Source: JBFFXF01 sp041569895 (GTDB lineage: Bacteria; Planctomycetota; UBA8108; JACQVS01). Taken from it: a stretch of DNA of 23,823 bases. The notes below the pieces were generated by a model. That model had not been told where the DNA came from, searched no databases, and worked only from the letters and a program-made list of their open reading frames with translations. The position numbers and the translations under genes were made by a program. Positions 6,870-18,600 of the stretch are shown here, in pieces; the stretch's first letter is position 1; the number at the start of each line of letters is the position of its first letter. Location: NCBI GenBank assembly GCA_041569895.1, contig JBFFXF010000096.1, positions 1 through 23,823 on the forward strand. Direction: 5' to 3'.

Positions 6870-7148
6870 GTGGCGAAGAATCGAGTCTGGAGCACGAAAC
6901 GGGATCGCGAGCGCGCGAAGCGTCAGAAACGCGAGAACAAGGCGAAACGCCGCGAGGAGCGCAAGGCGGAGCGCGACCGTGGCCCGGACGAGGCGTCGGA
7001 CGAGTCGATCGACGAGCGCCTGCACGATCCGGACGCGGCGGACGAGATGGACGCCGAGTCGGCTGACGATCAGGGTGACGCCGGGGACGACGGCGGCGAT
7101 GACGCCGCCGGGGACTCCGACGACGCCGGCGATCGCGACGACGACTGA
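6870..7148 (+). CDS. Small bipolar charged protein of unknown function
   Basis: The 92-residue protein is basic in its first 40 residues (runs of K, R and E such as RERAKRQKRENKAKRREERK, probably helical or coiled). It is strongly acidic in the last 50 (D, E, A and G, ending DDD). No domain is recognised. It starts at GTG with an excellent CAGGAGGA (6857-6864) 5 nt upstream, which supports real translation. The charge asymmetry suggests a disordered, nucleic-acid- or partner-binding protein, which is inference. It lies between a conserved hypothetical and a Tat-exported propeller, possibly in one transcript. Confidence 0.7.
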   Translation: MAKNRVWSTKRDRERAKRQKRENKAKRREERKAERDRGPDEASDESIDERLHDPDAADEMDAESADDQGDAGDDGGDDAAGDSDDAGDRDDD

Positions 7149-7223
7149 GGCCGCCACGGGGGCCCGCCGCCTCGTCTCCGGTCTCTCCCCGTATCACCGA
7201 CCCCATCCGGGAAGGAGCCGCCG

Positions 7224-8312
7224 ATGGCAGCGAAGAGGGCAACGACACGGCGAGTGACGTCACGCAGGAGATTCCTCACCGGCCTCGGCGCGGGCGTCGC
7301 CGGCGGGCTCGTCGCCCCGACGCTCGCGCTGGCGCGGAAGACCGACCCGAAGCGCGTCGTCATCGGCGAGGGCACGCACCGCTACGAGTGCATCCACGAC
7401 TGGGGCAAGCTTCCCGACGGCCACTCCTACGGCGGCGCCTCGCACGGCGTGGCGATCGACGGCGCCGGCTTCGTCTACATCACGCACCATGGCACGCCCG
7501 GTTCGATCTTCGTCTTCGATCCCCATGGCAAGTTCGTCAGGTGGATGGGCAAGGAGTTCATGGAGGGCGGGCACGGCGTCGGTCACGGCATCGACATCCG
7601 CAAGGAGGGCGGCGAGGAGTTCCTCTACCTCTCGCCGGACAACAACACCCTGGGCTTCGCCAAGACAACGCTCGCGGGAGAGCTCGTCTGGCACAAGGAC
7701 AGGAAGACGATCGCGGCCGACTCCGGTCTCTACGAGGACGCCAAGGCCCGCTTTCGCGCCACCAACCTCAACTTCGCGCCCGACGGCGGCTACTACCTCG
7801 GCGACGGCTACGGGAGCGGCTATATCCATCGCTACGACGCGCGCGACAAGTACGTCAGCAGCTTCGGGGGCACCGGCACCGAGGCCGGCAAGTTCCGCAC
7901 GCCGCACGGGCAGTGGCTCGACGAGCGCGACGGCACGCCGAAGGTGGTCGTCTGCGACCGCGCCAACAAGCGCCTGCAGTTCCTTGATCTCGAGGGCAAG
8001 CACCTGAGCACGCTCGGCGGCTTCCTCTTTCCCGCCGACGTCGACATCCGGGGCGAGCTCATGCTGGTGCCCGACCTCCACTGCCGCATCACCATTCTCG
8101 ACGGCAAGAATCACGTCGTTGCTCAGCTCGGTGACGACGAGGCGTGGCGCGCCAGGGCGCTCCACAAGTTCGCCATGCGCGGGCAGCGCCCGCAGTGGAA
8201 GCCGGGGAAGTTCGTCCACCCGCACGACGCGTGCTTCGACGCCGAGGGCAACATCTTCTGCGCCGAGTGGGTCAAGACGGGGCGCGTCACCAAGCTGCGC
8301 AAGGTGAGCTGA
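7224..8312 (+). CDS. Tat-exported NHL-repeat beta-propeller protein
   Basis: The 362-residue protein starts with a twin-arginine signal (SRRRFLTG, residues 13-20, then a Gly/Ala-rich hydrophobic stretch), so it is exported folded. The mature part is a six-bladed NHL-type propeller with repeated patterns GVAIDGAGFVYITHH, FRTPHGQWLD, VVVCDRANKRLQFLDLEGK and VHPHDACFDAEGNIFCAEW. The histidines before each blade (SHG, PHG, HPHD) resemble the metal-site positions of peptidylglycine alpha-amidating lyase. Lyase activity is not shown. AAGGAG (7212-7217) precedes the ATG. It converges with the minus-strand WD40 gene, with only 13 nt between stop codons. Confidence 0.88.
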   Translation: MAAKRATTRRVTSRRRFLTGLGAGVAGGLVAPTLALARKTDPKRVVIGEGTHRYECIHDWGKLPDGHSYGGASHGVAIDGAGFVYITHHGTPGSIFVFDPHGKFVRWMGKEFMEGGHGVGHGIDIRKEGGEEFLYLSPDNNTLGFAKTTLAGELVWHKDRKTIAADSGLYEDAKARFRATNLNFAPDGGYYLGDGYGSGYIHRYDARDKYVSSFGGTGTEAGKFRTPHGQWLDERDGTPKVVVCDRANKRLQFLDLEGKHLSTLGGFLFPADVDIRGELMLVPDLHCRITILDGKNHVVAQLGDDEAWRARALHKFAMRGQRPQWKPGKFVHPHDACFDAEGNIFCAEWVKTGRVTKLRKVS

Positions 8313-8325
8313 GCGTCGCCGCGCC

Positions 8326-8760
8326 TCAGTCGGAAGCGGGTTTCGGCGGTATCGCGAAGATCCGCACGGACGACGGATCGACGGCGATCACGTGCTTCCC
8401 CTGGCGGTCGAACGTGACCGTCGGCTTCTTCGAGCCGGCATTTCTCGCGCGGGCGAGCGGTTGCAGCGTCGACGGGTCGTGAAGCGTCAGGGTCCCGTCT
8501 CGGAGGACCGAGGCGAGGAGCGAGCCGTCGGGGCTGAACGCGAGTCCCGTGACCGCGTTTGCGTTGTCGAAGCGTCGTCGCGTCGCGCTCGCGCCCGAGC
8601 GATCGTCCAGCAGGATGCTTCGCTCCATGAAGATCGGCAGACCGACGAAGCGCTTGCCGTCGCGCGTCGCATCGCCCGGACTGCCCGAGGAACGGCCTCC
8701 CGCGGAGATCTCGGCGACCTTCTTGCCGCTGTCTGCCTCGACCAGGCAGAGGTCGTCGTT
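8326..8760 (-). pseudogene. C-terminal part of WD40-like gene, downstream of in-frame TGA
   Basis: This is the continuation, in the same frame, of the gene at 8761-9462. After the TGA the frame stays open for 144 residues with propeller blades (LAFSPDGSLLASVLRDGTLTLHD, then VTFDRQGKHVIAVDPSSVRIFAI). Independent translation could only restart at ATG 8628, which would give 100 residues, and no ribosome-binding site stands out. Without readthrough this half is dead. A perfect 7-bp hairpin (8732-8750) lies just after the TGA. See the finding on possible recoding. Confidence 0.75.
8732..8750 (-). other. Perfect hairpin 10 nt after the in-frame TGA
   Basis: Read on the minus strand, TCTGCCT, loop GGTCG, AGGCAGA forms a 7-bp stem. 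It starts 10 nt after the TGA, so the loop begins 17 nt from it. The position and G-starting loop fit the loose layout described for bacterial SECIS elements, but short GC-rich hairpins are common here. Confidence 0.6.
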
Positions 8761-9462
8761 TCAGCCGTCGGCGACGGCGATGATGCCGTACGCGCCGCCG
8801 GGGGCGAGCCGGGCGACCCGGATCGGTCGCTTCTCGGTGACCCCGACGCTCTTGACGACGGCGCCGCCGATGACTCTCCACGCGACGATCCGGCCGTCCC
8901 GGGCGATGCCGCGAAGCGTCGCGCCGTCGGCCGAGAACGCGAGGTCGACCGCGGGGAACGTGATATCGGTGACCTTCTCCGGCGAGGCGAGGCTCCGGAC
9001 GCGCACCAGCCCGCCCTTGTCGACCGAGGCCAGGTGCGTGGCGTTCGCGGCGATGGCGACGACGGCCGTCTCGTGTCGTGTGGGAAGCGTCACGGGCGAG
9101 GCCTCGCCGCGCGCGTGAACGACGACGGTGCCGTCATCGAGTCCGAGGTACACGCGCGAGACACCGGAGACCTGCCCTCGCCGCTCTTCCCCGAGGTCGA
9201 GCCCGACGTGGCCGGACGACTCCCCGTCCGACGTCACGGCGATCGCCACGATCTGCCTGCCCGCCGGCGGCGTGACGACGTGCGGCGCGCCGAGCGCGGG
9301 TATCGGGGCCGTCGGCGCGGCCGTCACGGTCGCGTCCGGGACGAACGCGGCGAGAGGCGAGGTCTCGTCGATGGCCGAGACTCGCGACGCGGCCGTGTGC
9401 AACGCGAGCACGACGGCTGCCAGACCGAGCAGGATCATCGGGGCGCGGGGCCGGGTGAGCAC
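8761..9462 (-). CDS. WD40-like beta-propeller protein, N-terminal part up to in-frame TGA
   Basis: The 233-residue frame starts at GTG 9462, preceded by GGAGGT at the right distance. The longer upstream frame is a shadow. A hydrophobic N-terminal segment (MILLGLAAVVLALHTAASR) suggests export or membrane anchoring. WD40/quinoprotein-like blades follow, for example SRVYLGLDDGTVVVHA, VVAIAANATHLASVDKGGLVRVRS and DLAFSADGATLRGIARDGRIVAW. It ends at TGA (8761-8763) in the middle of a blade, and the frame continues with the same blade pattern for another 144 residues. The intact protein would be about 378 residues. It lies directly downstream of the glucan synthase on the same strand. Confidence 0.8.
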   Translation of the reverse strand: MLTRPRAPMILLGLAAVVLALHTAASRVSAIDETSPLAAFVPDATVTAAPTAPIPALGAPHVVTPPAGRQIVAIAVTSDGESSGHVGLDLGEERRGQVSGVSRVYLGLDDGTVVVHARGEASPVTLPTRHETAVVAIAANATHLASVDKGGLVRVRSLASPEKVTDITFPAVDLAFSADGATLRGIARDGRIVAWRVIGGAVVKSVGVTEKRPIRVARLAPGGAYGIIAVADG

Positions 9463-9644
9463 GGGACACCTCCGTCTTTCGGTTTCGTCGAGAGCTCCAT
9501 CGCGTGGGCGCCGCACTTCGCGGCGCGCATCGTGTTCGTACCATCGAGGGGGGAAAACGCGGGAAGCTTTCCGGCGAAAACCGATGGCTTTACATCGCCG
9601 TGACAGACAGCCCCACCGGCGTGTCGTCCCATGCGCAGGGATCG

Positions 9645-12600
9645 CTACGAGCTCGAGGAGCTCTTCGCGGCGCGCTCGGCGCGACGTCCCATCCGGACGA
9701 GGATCCTGTGCTTGACCGGCGCGTCCTCGAGAAGGATGGCATTCCCGTGCAGCCGGCGACCATCCTCCTCGATCCACGCCACCCCGCGCGTCACGTTGTC
9801 GGGATTCTCGACCGAGATCTCGTAGACGGCCTTTCCGCGGCGATATGAGACGGAGATCGCCTCCCAGCTGGAGGGAAGGACCGGGTGGATCGTCAACTGG
9901 TCACCGCGGACGCGCAATCCGAGCACCTCCTCGATCCACACACGGTACATCCAGCCGGCGGAGCCGGTGTACCAGGTCCACCCGCCCTGCCCGACGCGCC
10001 CGGGGAGGCGATAGATGTCGGCCGCCACGACATAGGGCTCCACCTGGTAGCGCGCGACATCGTGAGGCTCGCGAGACTGCTCGATCGGATTGACGAGACG
10101 GAGGAGCGAGACGCTCGTGTCGCCGTCGCCGCGTCGCGCCAGAGCGAAGGCGAGCCACAGCGCCGCGTGCGTGTACTGTCCTCCGTTCTCCCGCACGCCC
10201 GGCGGGTACCCCTTGATGTACCCGGGATTCACCTCCGACGAGTCGAAGGGAGGGGTGAAGAGCAGTACGAGCCGTTCATCCTCGCGGACGAGGTGCTCCC
10301 GGACGGACTCGAGGGCCCGGGCGGCCCGTTCCGGATCGGCCGCCCCGCTGATGACCGCCCACGACTGCGGGAGTGAATCGATGCGCGCCTCCGCGGACTG
10401 GGCCGATCCGACCGGTGTTCCGTCGTCGAAATACGCGCGTCGCCACCACGCCCCGTCCCACGCCTCCTCCTCCACCGTCCGGGCCAGCTCGAGCGCTTTC
10501 GCGCGGTAACGGGACGCATCGTCCGGGCGGCCGTGGCTCTCGGCGCAGTCGCTGAACGAAGTCAGGACATCGACGAGGAACCACGCCAGCCAGACACTCT
10601 CGCCCTTGCCGGCGATGCCGATGCGATTCATGCCGTCGTTCCAGTCGCCCGTCCCGATGAGGGGCAGTCCGCGGGGTCCCCGCGTCAGCCCGCGCTCGAT
10701 CGCCAGCCGGCAGTGCTCGTAGACGGATGCGTGCTCGCTGGTGACGGTGGGGGAGACGACGATCTCGTGCTCGCTCTCCTTCAGAGTGGGCGCATCAATG
10801 AATGGAACCCGGGTGTCGAGGAGCTCCGTGTCACCCGTGACCCGGACGTAGCGGGCGACCGCGAACGGAAGCCAGAGCAGGTCGTCCGAGCAGCGCGACC
10901 GCACGCCGACGCCCGTGAGGGGGTGCCACCAGTGCTGGACGTCACCCTCCCTGAACTGTCGCCCGCAGGCACGCTCGATGTGCTCCCGCGCCAGCTGCGG
11001 CATGCTGTAGAGGAGCGCCAGCACATCCTGGAGCTGGTCGCGGAATCCGAATGCCCCGCCCGACTGGTACAGCCCCGAGCGGCCCCAGATTCGGCAGCTC
11101 AACGTCTGGTAGAGGAGCCAGCGGTTCACCAGCAGGTTCGTCGAGAGCTCCGGCGTGGTCACCTGGACGGCCTCGACGGCGTGGTCCCACCAGGCCTGCG
11201 TGCGCTCGAGGGCCTTCTCCACGGCGCCTCCATCGCGGTATCTGGCGATCACCTCCCTCGATTCCTCCACGGACCCCGTCTGGCCGAGCAGGAAGGTCAC
11301 TTCCGTCGTGTCGCCGGGACTCAGGTCCAGCTTGATCTGAAGGGCTGCGCAGGGGTCCAGCTTCGCGCCGGTGCGACCCGAGAGCCAACCTCGCCGCATC
11401 GCTGCCGGAGCGGCCATCGTGCCGTTCCGTCCGAGGAACTCCAGGCGATCCGCGGAGGTCGAGTGCGGGGGCGGGGCGAGCGTCGCGAAGGCGACGCGGT
11501 CGCCGCGCTCCGAATGGTAGCGATTGCGGGCGAGGATGGCCTGCGACGCATCGTCCCACTCGGTAACGATGTGCATGTGCGTGTTCTCGCAGTGGTCTCC
11601 CAGCGTCCATTCCGCGTAAAAAGTGACCGACAGACGTCGGATTCGCGACCCATCGTTGCGAAGACGAAGACGCTTGAGGCATACGGGATCTCCATCGCCA
11701 TCGTCCATCGGAACGAATACGGTCAGCTCCTGCTCGATGGCATGGCTGTTGTGCTCGAAGACCGTGTAGCCAGCTCCGTGGCGGGCGCGGTAGGCGTCGA
11801 GCTCGCGAATCGGGAGCGGTGTCGGCGACCAGAGGAAACCGTTCTCCTCGTCGCGGATGTAAACGGCCTCGGACGGCGGATCGCCGACGGGATCATTGGA
11901 CCAGGCGGTCAGTCGGTTCTGCTGGCTGTTTCCCGACCACGTGAACCCCGAACCCGACTCGCTTACCAGGGTGCCGAAGGTGGGATTCGAGATCACGTTC
12001 ACCCACGGAGCCGGCGTCCAGGTCCGGGGCCCGAGGTAAATGGCGTATTCGCGGCCGTCGGTCGTGAATCCACCCAGACCGTTGAAGTAGTGGAGCTCCC
12101 TGAAGAGAAGTGGTGCCGACGGCTCCTGTTCGACGAAACGCGTCTTGAGGCGTGCCGGGAGCTTACGGAACTCGGTGGGCATCGCGAGTTGCTGCGAGAG
12201 CGAACCTCGCGCCGCGACGAGCACCACGCGTGCCGCGGCGAGGAGCAGCGTCACGTCCTCCTCGGGGATCTGATCGACGTGACGCAGGAAGACACCGCCG
12301 GGCACGTCGACGCCCGTGTGCACGGAGTAGCTCTGGATCAGGCGCTTGAGCTGATCGTTCAGCGGCGTCTCGTACGTGCTCGCCTCCTCGTTGAGGATCA
12401 CGAGATCCGCCCTCAGCCCATGGAGCCGCCAGCAAGCGTGTGCCTGGAGAACCTGCCGGACCAGGCTGATGTCTCGCGATTCGCCGATCGTCACCACGGC
12501 GATCGGAAGGTCCCCCGAGATGCCGTAGGGCCAGAGCCGCGACTGTCCCAGCCGGTTCTTCCTGATTCGTTCGCCGGACGGCCTCAGCTGCGAGCCGGGA

Positions 12601-15600
12601 AAGAGCATCGCGGCGGCAAGCTGCTGGATTCGCCGAGCCTCGTCCGGATGGATCCGCAGGTGGCGAAGCTCGAGCTGGGCGTGACTCCAGGCGAGATCGA
12701 CCTGGCGGGAGATCGCGTGGGGATCGTTGTACTTCGCGATCAGGGTGAGCGCCTCGTCGCGGGTCGCCACCGCGCCGAGGACGAGGGAGAAGTCGACGCG
12801 CTGACTCGGCTCGAGATGCGCCCTCCGCCGCAGGCTGAAGATGGGATCCAGCACCTGGCCCGCGGTATTCGACAGCGCTCCGGTCAGCGCCACCGGATTC
12901 TCCGGAGTGCGGCCCCTGCCGATGAAGCGCCGGCGGTCCGTCTCGAACTCTACCTCCTCGTTCCCCCCCGGGGTCGGGGCGGTGAGGAGGTGGACGAGCC
13001 AGATCGGCTGCTCCTCCGCGTCCCGCGGCCGGCGCGTGGCGAGGAGGGCGCCGTGCTCTCTGAGCGCCGCGGTCTCGATGAAGAGCTTGTTGAAGGCCGG
13101 GTGCTGCCGATCCGCGTCGTGCGGCGCAAGGGCCAGCTCGACGTAGCTCGTGATCTCGACATCGCGCGGCCGATCCGAACGATTGATGAGGGCGATCCGA
13201 CGGATCTCGACGTCATCCTCGGGGGCGACGATGATCTCGGTCTCGGTCTCGATGCCGTCGTCCGAGCGGCGGATCTCCGCGCGATCGACGGCGAAGTTGA
13301 CGGTGTAGTTGTCGAAACGTCCTCGAACGGGCTGGTAGGCGTTGCTCCAGATGCGCCGGGTCTCCGCGTCCTGCAGGTAGCAGAACGTTCCCCATCCGTC
13401 GGTGGTCCCGTCGGAGCGCCAGCGGGTCAGCTCGAAGTCGCCCCACCGGCTGTAACCGCCGCCGGCGTTTGTCACCATCAGCGCGTACCTGCCGTTCGAA
13501 AGCAGCTGTGTCTTGGGTGCTGGCGTGTGCGGCGTGTCGAATATGGAGGCCGAGGGGCCGTCCTCGGCGGAGATGATTCGAGAGGGGCTCTGCTCCCGCA
13601 GGGGCGCCTGGTAGACCGGCCGAGCGACCGGGATTCGCTCGTAGAGAAGCGGCTCCGTCGCGCGAACCCGCGGATCTGCATGGAACCGCCGCTGCATGGC
13701 ACCGCCGTTGAGGCAGTTGTCGATCGCCAGGAGCCCCATGGCCTGGTGGTGCGCCATGTAGGCATCGACGATCACCCCGGCCTCGCCTTCACGGTGCCGC
13801 TGACGGCTGAAATCGATCGTCTCCCGGAAGCCGTAGGGGCCGTAAAGCCCCAGTCGCTCGAGCACGCCGAGATTGGCCACCGCCGCTCGGGGATCGACCG
13901 CGAGCGCCAGCAGTGTCGCGTAGGGCGCCACGACGAGCTCGTTCTCCAGCCCCCGTTTCAGGCCCAGGTCGGGAACACCGAAGGCCTGGTACTGATAGTT
14001 CTTGCTGGCGTCGAGGTCGCTGAACGCCGCCTCGGACATCCCCCAGGGGATCCCGAGCTTCCGGGCATACCCTCGCTGGGCCAGGACCGCCTGGCGCGCG
14101 GCGTCTTCCAGAAGGGAATTTGGGAAGCTCTTCTGCATCAGAAGCGGCATCAGATACTCGAACATCGTGCCGCTCCAGCTGAGCAGGACGCGCCGCCGGT
14201 GAACCGAGCCGAGAGGCCGTGCCATGGCGAGCCAGTGGTCGTTCGGCACGTCACCCCGGGCGATCGCGATGAAGCTCCCGAGCCGTGCCTCGCTCGCGAG
14301 GAGGTCGTAATAGGAGGCGTCGAGCCGCTGCTCTCTCACGTTGAACCCGATGGTGAAGAGCCGCCTGTCGCGGTCGTAGAGGAACTCCATCTTCATGCCG
14401 TCGCCGAGGGCTCGAATCTCGCTCAGGGCCTCCTCGACGTGGGCGTACACCTCCCCGGCAAGCCACCGTGCTTTCGCGGTCGCCTCCTCGAGCGTCTGCA
14501 GGTGCGCTTCGAGCGGCCGGGGCCGATCACCCTCGCCTTCGTGACGAGCCAGCAGCTCCCCGAGTGCGGTCACGCCCCCGCGGGCGAGCTCCCCGAGCGT
14601 TGGCGCTTCGGCGAGCGCCCGGCGCCGGGCTTCCACGGCCGCGGGGCCGGCGAGGCCGAGCTTCTCCTCAGGTTGATCGGCGAGGAGCTCGACCCAGCCG
14701 AGGTACCGCTCGACGACGGTGATCCACGATGCGACCTGGCGCTCTATCTCTTCCGCCCAGTATGTCGCCTCGCCCGGGGGAGTTTCGTTCTGACGCAGCG
14801 AGTTCGCGAGCAGCCGAGCCGGCTCGACGGCCCGACGAAGGCGCCGGATGAGCTCATCGAGCCGCTCGGGCGGATCGGAGAAGAGGCGGTCCAGCTGGTC
14901 GAGGAACTGACCGTCCTGCCGACCGCCATCAGCCGCCTTGCGCAGGATGCGCAGCGTGTCGTGGAGGGCGTCGAGTGCCCGCGGTCCGATGATCGGCTCC
15001 TCGGCGATCTCGCGGAGCCCCTCGCCGAGGGTCCAGAGACTCGCCAGCAGGTTGCCGCTGTCGACCGTCGAGACGTAGCGGGGCTCCATGGGCTGGAGGG
15101 TCTTGAGGTCGTACCAGTTCAGCAGGTGGCCGTTGTACCGCTCGAGCTTCCCGATCGTCGCCAGGGTGTGGCGGATCCGGCCGATCGTTTCGTCGATGGT
15201 GACGAAGCCGAGATCATGGGCGCTCACCGCGCCGAGCAACCACAGGCCGATATTGGTCGGACTCGTCCGCAGCGCGAGACCGGTCCCGAACGACACCTGA
15301 AAGTTGTCGGGCGGGAGCCAGGAGGAATCGGGGCCGACAAAATCCCCGAAGTAGCGCCACGTCTTCCGCGCCGTCTCCCTCAGCCTCGACGTCTCGGAAG
15401 CCGACAGGGTCTTCGCGCCCGGACGCGCCGACGGTTTTCGATTCAGTCGCCATCCGGCGACGGGAGAGAGCAACCACAAGGCGAGAAAGGGAGCGGCCGG
15501 GACCAGGTGCTCCGGCGCGCGCAGGTACAGCGCCGCGCCGAGGCCGGCGGCGACGAGACTGATCAGGACCAGGGAGGCGAGAAAGGCCCAGGTGCGCCCG

Positions 15601-18600
15601 GCGACCTTCGAGGGCGTCGCCTGCGCCGTCGTCCACTGGAGGAGATGACGGCCGCTCACCAGCCGGCGGTAGAAGACGCGGCAGATCGCATCGAGCGCGG
15701 AGCATGCCTGGTGCGGCAAGAACGCGGTCTCGACGAGGGCGCGGAGGCCATCGTGCGCGAACTCGCGCCAGGAACGACCGCCCTTTCCGCGCGGCGTCGT
15801 CACCGTCGTGACGAATCCCGCAAGGAGCGGAAAGGCCATGAGGAGCCCCACCGCCGCGCTCGCGACGAGCGCCAGGACCGGGGTGCTGAACCAGGCGAAA
15901 ACCAGGAAAACGATGAGAGAGGCGGGCACGAGGCTACGCCGCAGATTGTCGAGGATCTTCCACCGATTCAGCGGGCCGAGGGGATTGGCCACTCGCTTCC
16001 CGTGCGGTCCCGGAACGCGCGGGAGGCACCAGTCGGCGATCTGCCAGTCACCGCGGATCCAGCGGTGCTGGCGGTGCGTGTACGAGAGGTATTCCGGCGG
16101 GAAGTCGTCGAGGAGCTCGATATCGCTCGCGAGACCGACGCGCGTGTGCGCGCCTTCGATCAGGTCGTGGCTCAGGAGCCGCTGCTCGGGGAACCGGCCG
16201 CCGAGGACCCGGTGAAAGGTCCGCGGGTCGTAGATGCCCTTCCCGATGTAGGAGCCTTCGCCGGAGAGGTCCTGATAGACGTCGGAAACGGCTTTCGTGT
16301 ACGGGTCCGTTCCGACGGGATCGGTGAAGAGTCTCGTGAAGGGAGTCGTCAGTGCGGCCGTGAGGGTGGTGGTGACCCGCGGCTGGATGATCGTGTACGC
16401 GTCGGGATTGGTCTCGGGGTCGGGGTGCGGCCGGTTCAGGGGGTGCGCCAGGGTCTCCACCATGCGCCGTGCGGTGTCGCGCGGAAGCTGCGTGTCGCTG
16501 TCGAGAGTGATGACGAACCGCACGTCCGCAAGTCGATCCGGATCGCCCACGTGAACGATGGACTCGCCATCGCTCGGCGCCTCGCCCGCGAGGAGTCGAT
16601 TGAGCGCCTCGATCTTGCCGCGCTTCCGCTCCCAGCCGATGAAACACTGCTCCGACTCGGTCCACACGCGCTCGCGATGAAAGAGGTAGAAGCGGTTCTC
16701 GCCGTAGCGTTCGTTGAGAGCCTCGATCCCTCCGATGGCGAGGCGGAGGATCTCCTCGTCTCCCTCGATCCGGGCCGCTGCGGCAGCGGTGTAATCGCTG
16801 AAGAGGCCGAACACGAGGTTCGGATCCGGATTGCCGAGGTAGCGGATCTCGAGCCTCTCGATGTTCTGTCGAAGACTGAGCTCGTTCACGAGGAGCATGG
16901 GGACCACGACCAGCGTGCGGAACTCGTCGGGGATTCCCTCCTCCTCGAAGGACATCTTCGGAAGCAGCCGTGGCGGCAGGAGCCGGGTGAGCGCGTAGTT
17001 CACCACCCGGACGGCGATCTGACTGGCGGGAAGGAGCGCAACCAGCGCCGTCAGCACCGCGAAGAGCGGGCTCGCTCCGGCTTCCAGGCCCGCGAGGCCA
17101 GCCGCACCGACGGCGGCGAGGGTCAGGCCGCCGATGGCGCCGAGGTACAGGCCGGTGTGGTGCCGGTAGATGCGCTCGAGCACGCGGTGGCGCAGCGTCT
17201 CCCTGATGCCGAGGCGCTCGACGAGACGCCTCCGGCCCGGGCCGATCAGGTAGTACCCGACGTGGCCGTGTGGTCCTCCGTCGGTACGGTCGCGACCGGC
17301 CTCGGCGGCCAGCTCCAACGCCGCCGCGGCGACGTCCCCCTCCCGAATCCCCCCGCTGCGCGAGAGCTCTTCCACGACGCAGCGGTACCGGTTGCGGGTG
17401 TCGAAGTCCATGCGGGCGTAGACTCCGGCCGGGTCCTCGGCGAGCGTGCGCTCCACCCGGGACTGGTCCTCGAAGATCTCGCGCCAGTCGAGAAGGGTGA
17501 GCTGCCTGAGACTCGTGACGGCGTTCCCGATCGAGGCGTGCGCGGCGGCCTGCCTCGCCTGCTCGGCAAGAACCACCTCGCCGAGGGTGTTGGCGAGCTT
17601 TCGCTCGAGCCAGCTCACGACCGGGACGACTGCCGCCTCCTCGTCATAGAGGTGCCCGGTCAGCTGGAAGGCGAAGTGCGTGCTCGGTTCGGGCTGCTGC
17701 CGGGACAGATCAGCGAGGATCGCGAAGATCTGATTCGGATCGCGGCGCGCCGCCATCAGCAGACGGTTGGCCCAGTAGTCGGCCTCCTGCCGGTCACACA
17801 GGTTCTGATCGAGCTCCTCGGCCAGCCATCGGATGCGATCGATGAGGACGATCCGGAGCATCAGTGGGAGAGCCCAGAGCTCACCGATGGTCAGGGCGAC
17901 GCGCTCCTGGTACGCCTCGAAGAAATCTCCGATCGTGTGGCGGTCGAGCTGGCCGTCGGTGTGCCCGACCAGCTCCGCGGCGAGGCGGTAGATCCGTGGC
18001 TCGCGGGGTTCGGAGATGAATACGGGGAGCTCGTGGTAGAAGTTCTTCGGCAGGTTGAGCCTGACGTCATCGATCTGCGCCTGCACGATGTGGGCGTTGT
18101 CGAGAATCCACTCGGCCGACGAGGAGACCCGCTGCTCGAGGCGGTAGGACTCGGCGAGCTCGCGCCGGATCTCCTCGATCACGAGTTCCGCTCGGTCCAG
18201 GACGCCGAGGACCGGCTCGCCCCCGCGGCGGCGCACCTCCGTGCGATCGAGGGCAGCCAGATGGCGAGCGTGCTCGCCGAGCTTGGCGACGATCGCCGGA
18301 ACGTCGCGGATGGGCGACTTCTCCCCCGTCTCCGCGCGCCTGGGGTGGAAGGCGAAGATGGATGGCGGCGTCACGCTGGCTCGCCTGAGCACCGTGATCG
18401 CCTGGCTCATGAGCGCCGAGGATGCCTGGACGACGACGACGGTCTCGCCGGCCATCAGCCTCGGCGCGTGCTTCTCGACGAGCGCCCGATCGACGCTCAA
18501 CCCGAGGAGACGGACGAGGACCCACCCGAGCGCAGCTCCCGCGAGTGTCGCGAGGGCGAGCATGAGGTATCCGCGGGGCGCGGTGAAGAGGTCCCCGGGG

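Noticed and set aside
8761..8763. Genetic code with TGA read as Trp
   Set aside because: Many genes in the window end cleanly at TGA at their expected C-termini, for example the RRM protein, the NHL protein, DUF427 and the FGE-like gene, so TGA is a normal stop here.
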